From NCBI GenBank assembly GCA_030632865.1, contig DAOVTY010000171.1, positions 1-7,027 on the forward strand: DNA of 7,027 bases, written 5' to 3'. Source of the stretch: Bacteroidota bacterium (GTDB taxonomy: Bacteria; Bacteroidota; Bacteroidia; Bacteroidales; Prolixibacteraceae). The position numbers were made by a program, and so were the translations under genes. Below the pieces are notes generated by a model. It did not search any database, was not told the DNA's origin, and was given only the letters and a program-made list of their open reading frames with translations. Below are positions 5,277 to 7,027 of this stretch, piece by piece (the first letter of the stretch is position 1; each line of letters opens with the position of its first letter).

Positions 5277-7027
5277 ATGTCTCACGATAGATTTGTAACC
5301 CGTCATTTAGGTCCAAGAGAAAAAGAAATAAAAGAAATGCTTGATTTTGTTGGTGTTTCATCAATGGATGAGCTAATGGAACAAACAATACCAGAAAATA
5401 TTAGGTTAAACGAACCTATGAAACTGAATGAGGGTTTGACCGAAAGAAAGTATTTCAGAAAAATTTTAAAACTCGCAGGTAAAAATAAGGTATTTAATAC
5501 ATACATCGGAATGGGTTATTTCGATACAATTACACCTTCGGTTATTTTGCGTAATGTTTTGGAAAATCCGTCGTGGTACACATCTTACACTCCTTATCAG
5601 GCAGAAATATCGCAAGGTAGATTGGAGGCACTGTTAAATTTCCAAACTATGGTTTGCGAATTAACAGGAATGGAAATTGCAAATGCTTCGTTACTCGACG
5701 AAGCTACAGCTGCAGCCGAAGCAATGGTAATGATGATGAATTTGCGTTCTCGCAAAAAGGTAAAAAGCGGCGTGAATACAATTTTGGTTGATGAAAAAAT
5801 GTGGCAGCAAACCCACAATGTTTTGCTTACCAGAGTTAAACCATTGGGTATCGAATTACGAGTTCAGGCTAAAGAGAATTTTGAATTGTCTGATGATGTT
5901 TTTGGAGTACTCGTTCAATATCCAAACTCCGATGGCGAAATTATAAATTACTCCGAGTTAGTTGAGAAAGCTCATGAAAAAGATATAAAAGTTGCTGTTG
6001 CAGCCGACTTGCTTTCACTTGCAATATTAACTCCTCCGGGAGAGTGGGGTGCCGATATTGTTTTCGGAAACACTCAACGTTTTGGTGTTCCTATGGGTTA
6101 CGGCGGTCCACACGCAGCATTTTTTACAGCTCGTTCAGCTTTTAAAAGAAATATGCCCGGTAGAATTATTGGTGTAACGAAAGATTCTCATGGAAATCGG
6201 GCATTACGCATGGCTCTGCAAACACGCGAGCAACATATTAAACGAGAAAAAGCAACATCTAATATTTGTACCGCACAAGCACTTTTAGCAATTATGGCTG
6301 GTTTTTTTGGAGTGTATCATGGTCCCGAAGGAGTTAAAATGATTGCTGAAAGAGTTCATAATATTGCAGCTTTTCTATCTTCTGAAATTGAAAAACTGGG
6401 TTATACACAGCTTAATAAAAACTATTTTGACACTATCCGTTTTGCATTACCAAAACAGGTAATGCGCGAAGATATTGAGTGGATATCGCAAGAGTTAGAG
6501 ATGAATTTCAGATATTTCGAAAATGGCAATGTTGGAATTAGTATTGACGAAACCACAAACCGCGAAGATATTTCGTGGATTATTGAGGTTTTTGCAAAAG
6601 CAGCAAACAAACGCTGGCAAGTTGCAAAAGAATATCCAGAGGGGTTTTTAGTAAACAATGCGTTTGCACGCAATTCGGAGTTTATGACTCAGGAAGTTTT
6701 TAATAAATATAGGTCCGAAACGGAAATGGTTCGATACATTAAAAGACTAGAACTAAAAGATATTTCGTTAACACACTCAATGATTTCGCTTGGATCGTGT
6801 ACAATGAAACTGAATGCTGCTACAGAAATGTTGCCTTTAAGTTGGATCGAATTTAATGGAATTCACCCTTTTGTTCCTAAGAATCAGGCACGTGGATACC
6901 ATGAAATGATGGAGGAATTGCGCCGTGATTTGTCGGTAATAACCGGAATGGCTGATGTTAGTCTAATGCCAAATTCTGGCGCAGCTGGAGAATACACAGG
7001 TCTGATGGTTATTAATGAATACCACAA
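5277..7027 (+). CDS. gcvP: Glycine dehydrogenase (decarboxylating), P-protein of the glycine cleavage system, N-terminal part (partial)
   Basis: The P-protein uses PLP to decarboxylate glycine and hand the aminomethyl group to lipoylated H-protein, feeding one-carbon units into folate. ATG 5277 opens a frame with no stop to the window edge: 583 codons plus two bases, about 60% of a full chain (roughly 950 residues). Hallmarks are the start FVTRHLGP, YIGMGYFDTITPSVI, NPSWYTSYTPYQAEISQGRL, the NASLLDEATAAAEAM stretch, QRFGVPMGYGGPH (267-279), GVTKDSHGNRALRMALQTRE and, in the second half-domain, SLGSCTMKLNAA (504-515). Passing without a break from the first to the second homologous half shows a fused single-chain enzyme rather than the split GcvPA/GcvPB form. 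The PLP lysine lies in the C-terminal half, beyond the window. No T- or H-protein gene is in view. It follows the hydrolase by 77 bases in the same direction. Confidence 0.97.
   Translation, partial: MSHDRFVTRHLGPREKEIKEMLDFVGVSSMDELMEQTIPENIRLNEPMKLNEGLTERKYFRKILKLAGKNKVFNTYIGMGYFDTITPSVILRNVLENPSWYTSYTPYQAEISQGRLEALLNFQTMVCELTGMEIANASLLDEATAAAEAMVMMMNLRSRKKVKSGVNTILVDEKMWQQTHNVLLTRVKPLGIELRVQAKENFELSDDVFGVLVQYPNSDGEIINYSELVEKAHEKDIKVAVAADLLSLAILTPPGEWGADIVFGNTQRFGVPMGYGGPHAAFFTARSAFKRNMPGRIIGVTKDSHGNRALRMALQTREQHIKREKATSNICTAQALLAIMAGFFGVYHGPEGVKMIAERVHNIAAFLSSEIEKLGYTQLNKNYFDTIRFALPKQVMREDIEWISQELEMNFRYFENGNVGISIDETTNREDISWIIEVFAKAANKRWQVAKEYPEGFLVNNAFARNSEFMTQEVFNKYRSETEMVRYIKRLELKDISLTHSMISLGSCTMKLNAATEMLPLSWIEFNGIHPFVPKNQARGYHEMMEELRRDLSVITGMADVSLMPNSGAAGEYTGLMVINEYH

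Overview
The window is AT-rich bacterial DNA, most likely from the phylum Bacteroidota (a Marinilabiliales-type organism is a guess). Pointers to this are the protein families present, weak Shine-Dalgarno sequences, and several upstream sites resembling the Bacteroidota promoter TTTG-N19-21-TAnnTTTG. TAA and TAG are ordinary stops here, so nothing suggests an altered genetic code.

Layout. (1) At 1-217 is the 3' end of a rhomboid-family intramembrane serine protease gene, still carrying its catalytic-histidine segment. (2) Eleven bases later begins a class IV aminotransferase-like gene (229-1086). It has a single in-frame TAA near the domain boundary, a TTG in place of ATG, and apparently no PLP-binding lysine. 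A strong intrinsic terminator (1123-1159) closes this rightward unit. (3) Two leftward genes follow: an initiating sugar-phosphate transferase for surface polysaccharide (1359-2774) and, upstream of it, a short and degenerate Gfo/Idh/MocA-type protein (2879-3742). (4) A 162-bp divergent intergenic region holds candidate promoters on both strands and an inverted repeat. (5) Rightward again are pcm (protein L-isoaspartate methyltransferase) and, two bases on, a glyoxalase II-like metallo-beta-lactamase-fold hydrolase. After a 77-base gap comes gcvP (glycine decarboxylase), which runs off the right edge.

How the genes relate. pcm and the hydrolase look like one operon, plausibly dealing with damaged proteins and reactive thioesters. 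gcvP is core one-carbon metabolism. The leftward pair looks like a small surface-glycan unit without glycosyltransferases in view. Most of the window is ordinary housekeeping sequence. The unusual points are two proteins that keep their family fold but seem to have lost key catalytic residues (the aminotransferase-like and Gfo/Idh-like proteins), and the nonsense codon dividing the former almost exactly between its two domains. I see no CRISPR array, insertion sequence, tRNA, rRNA or recognisable novel defence system.
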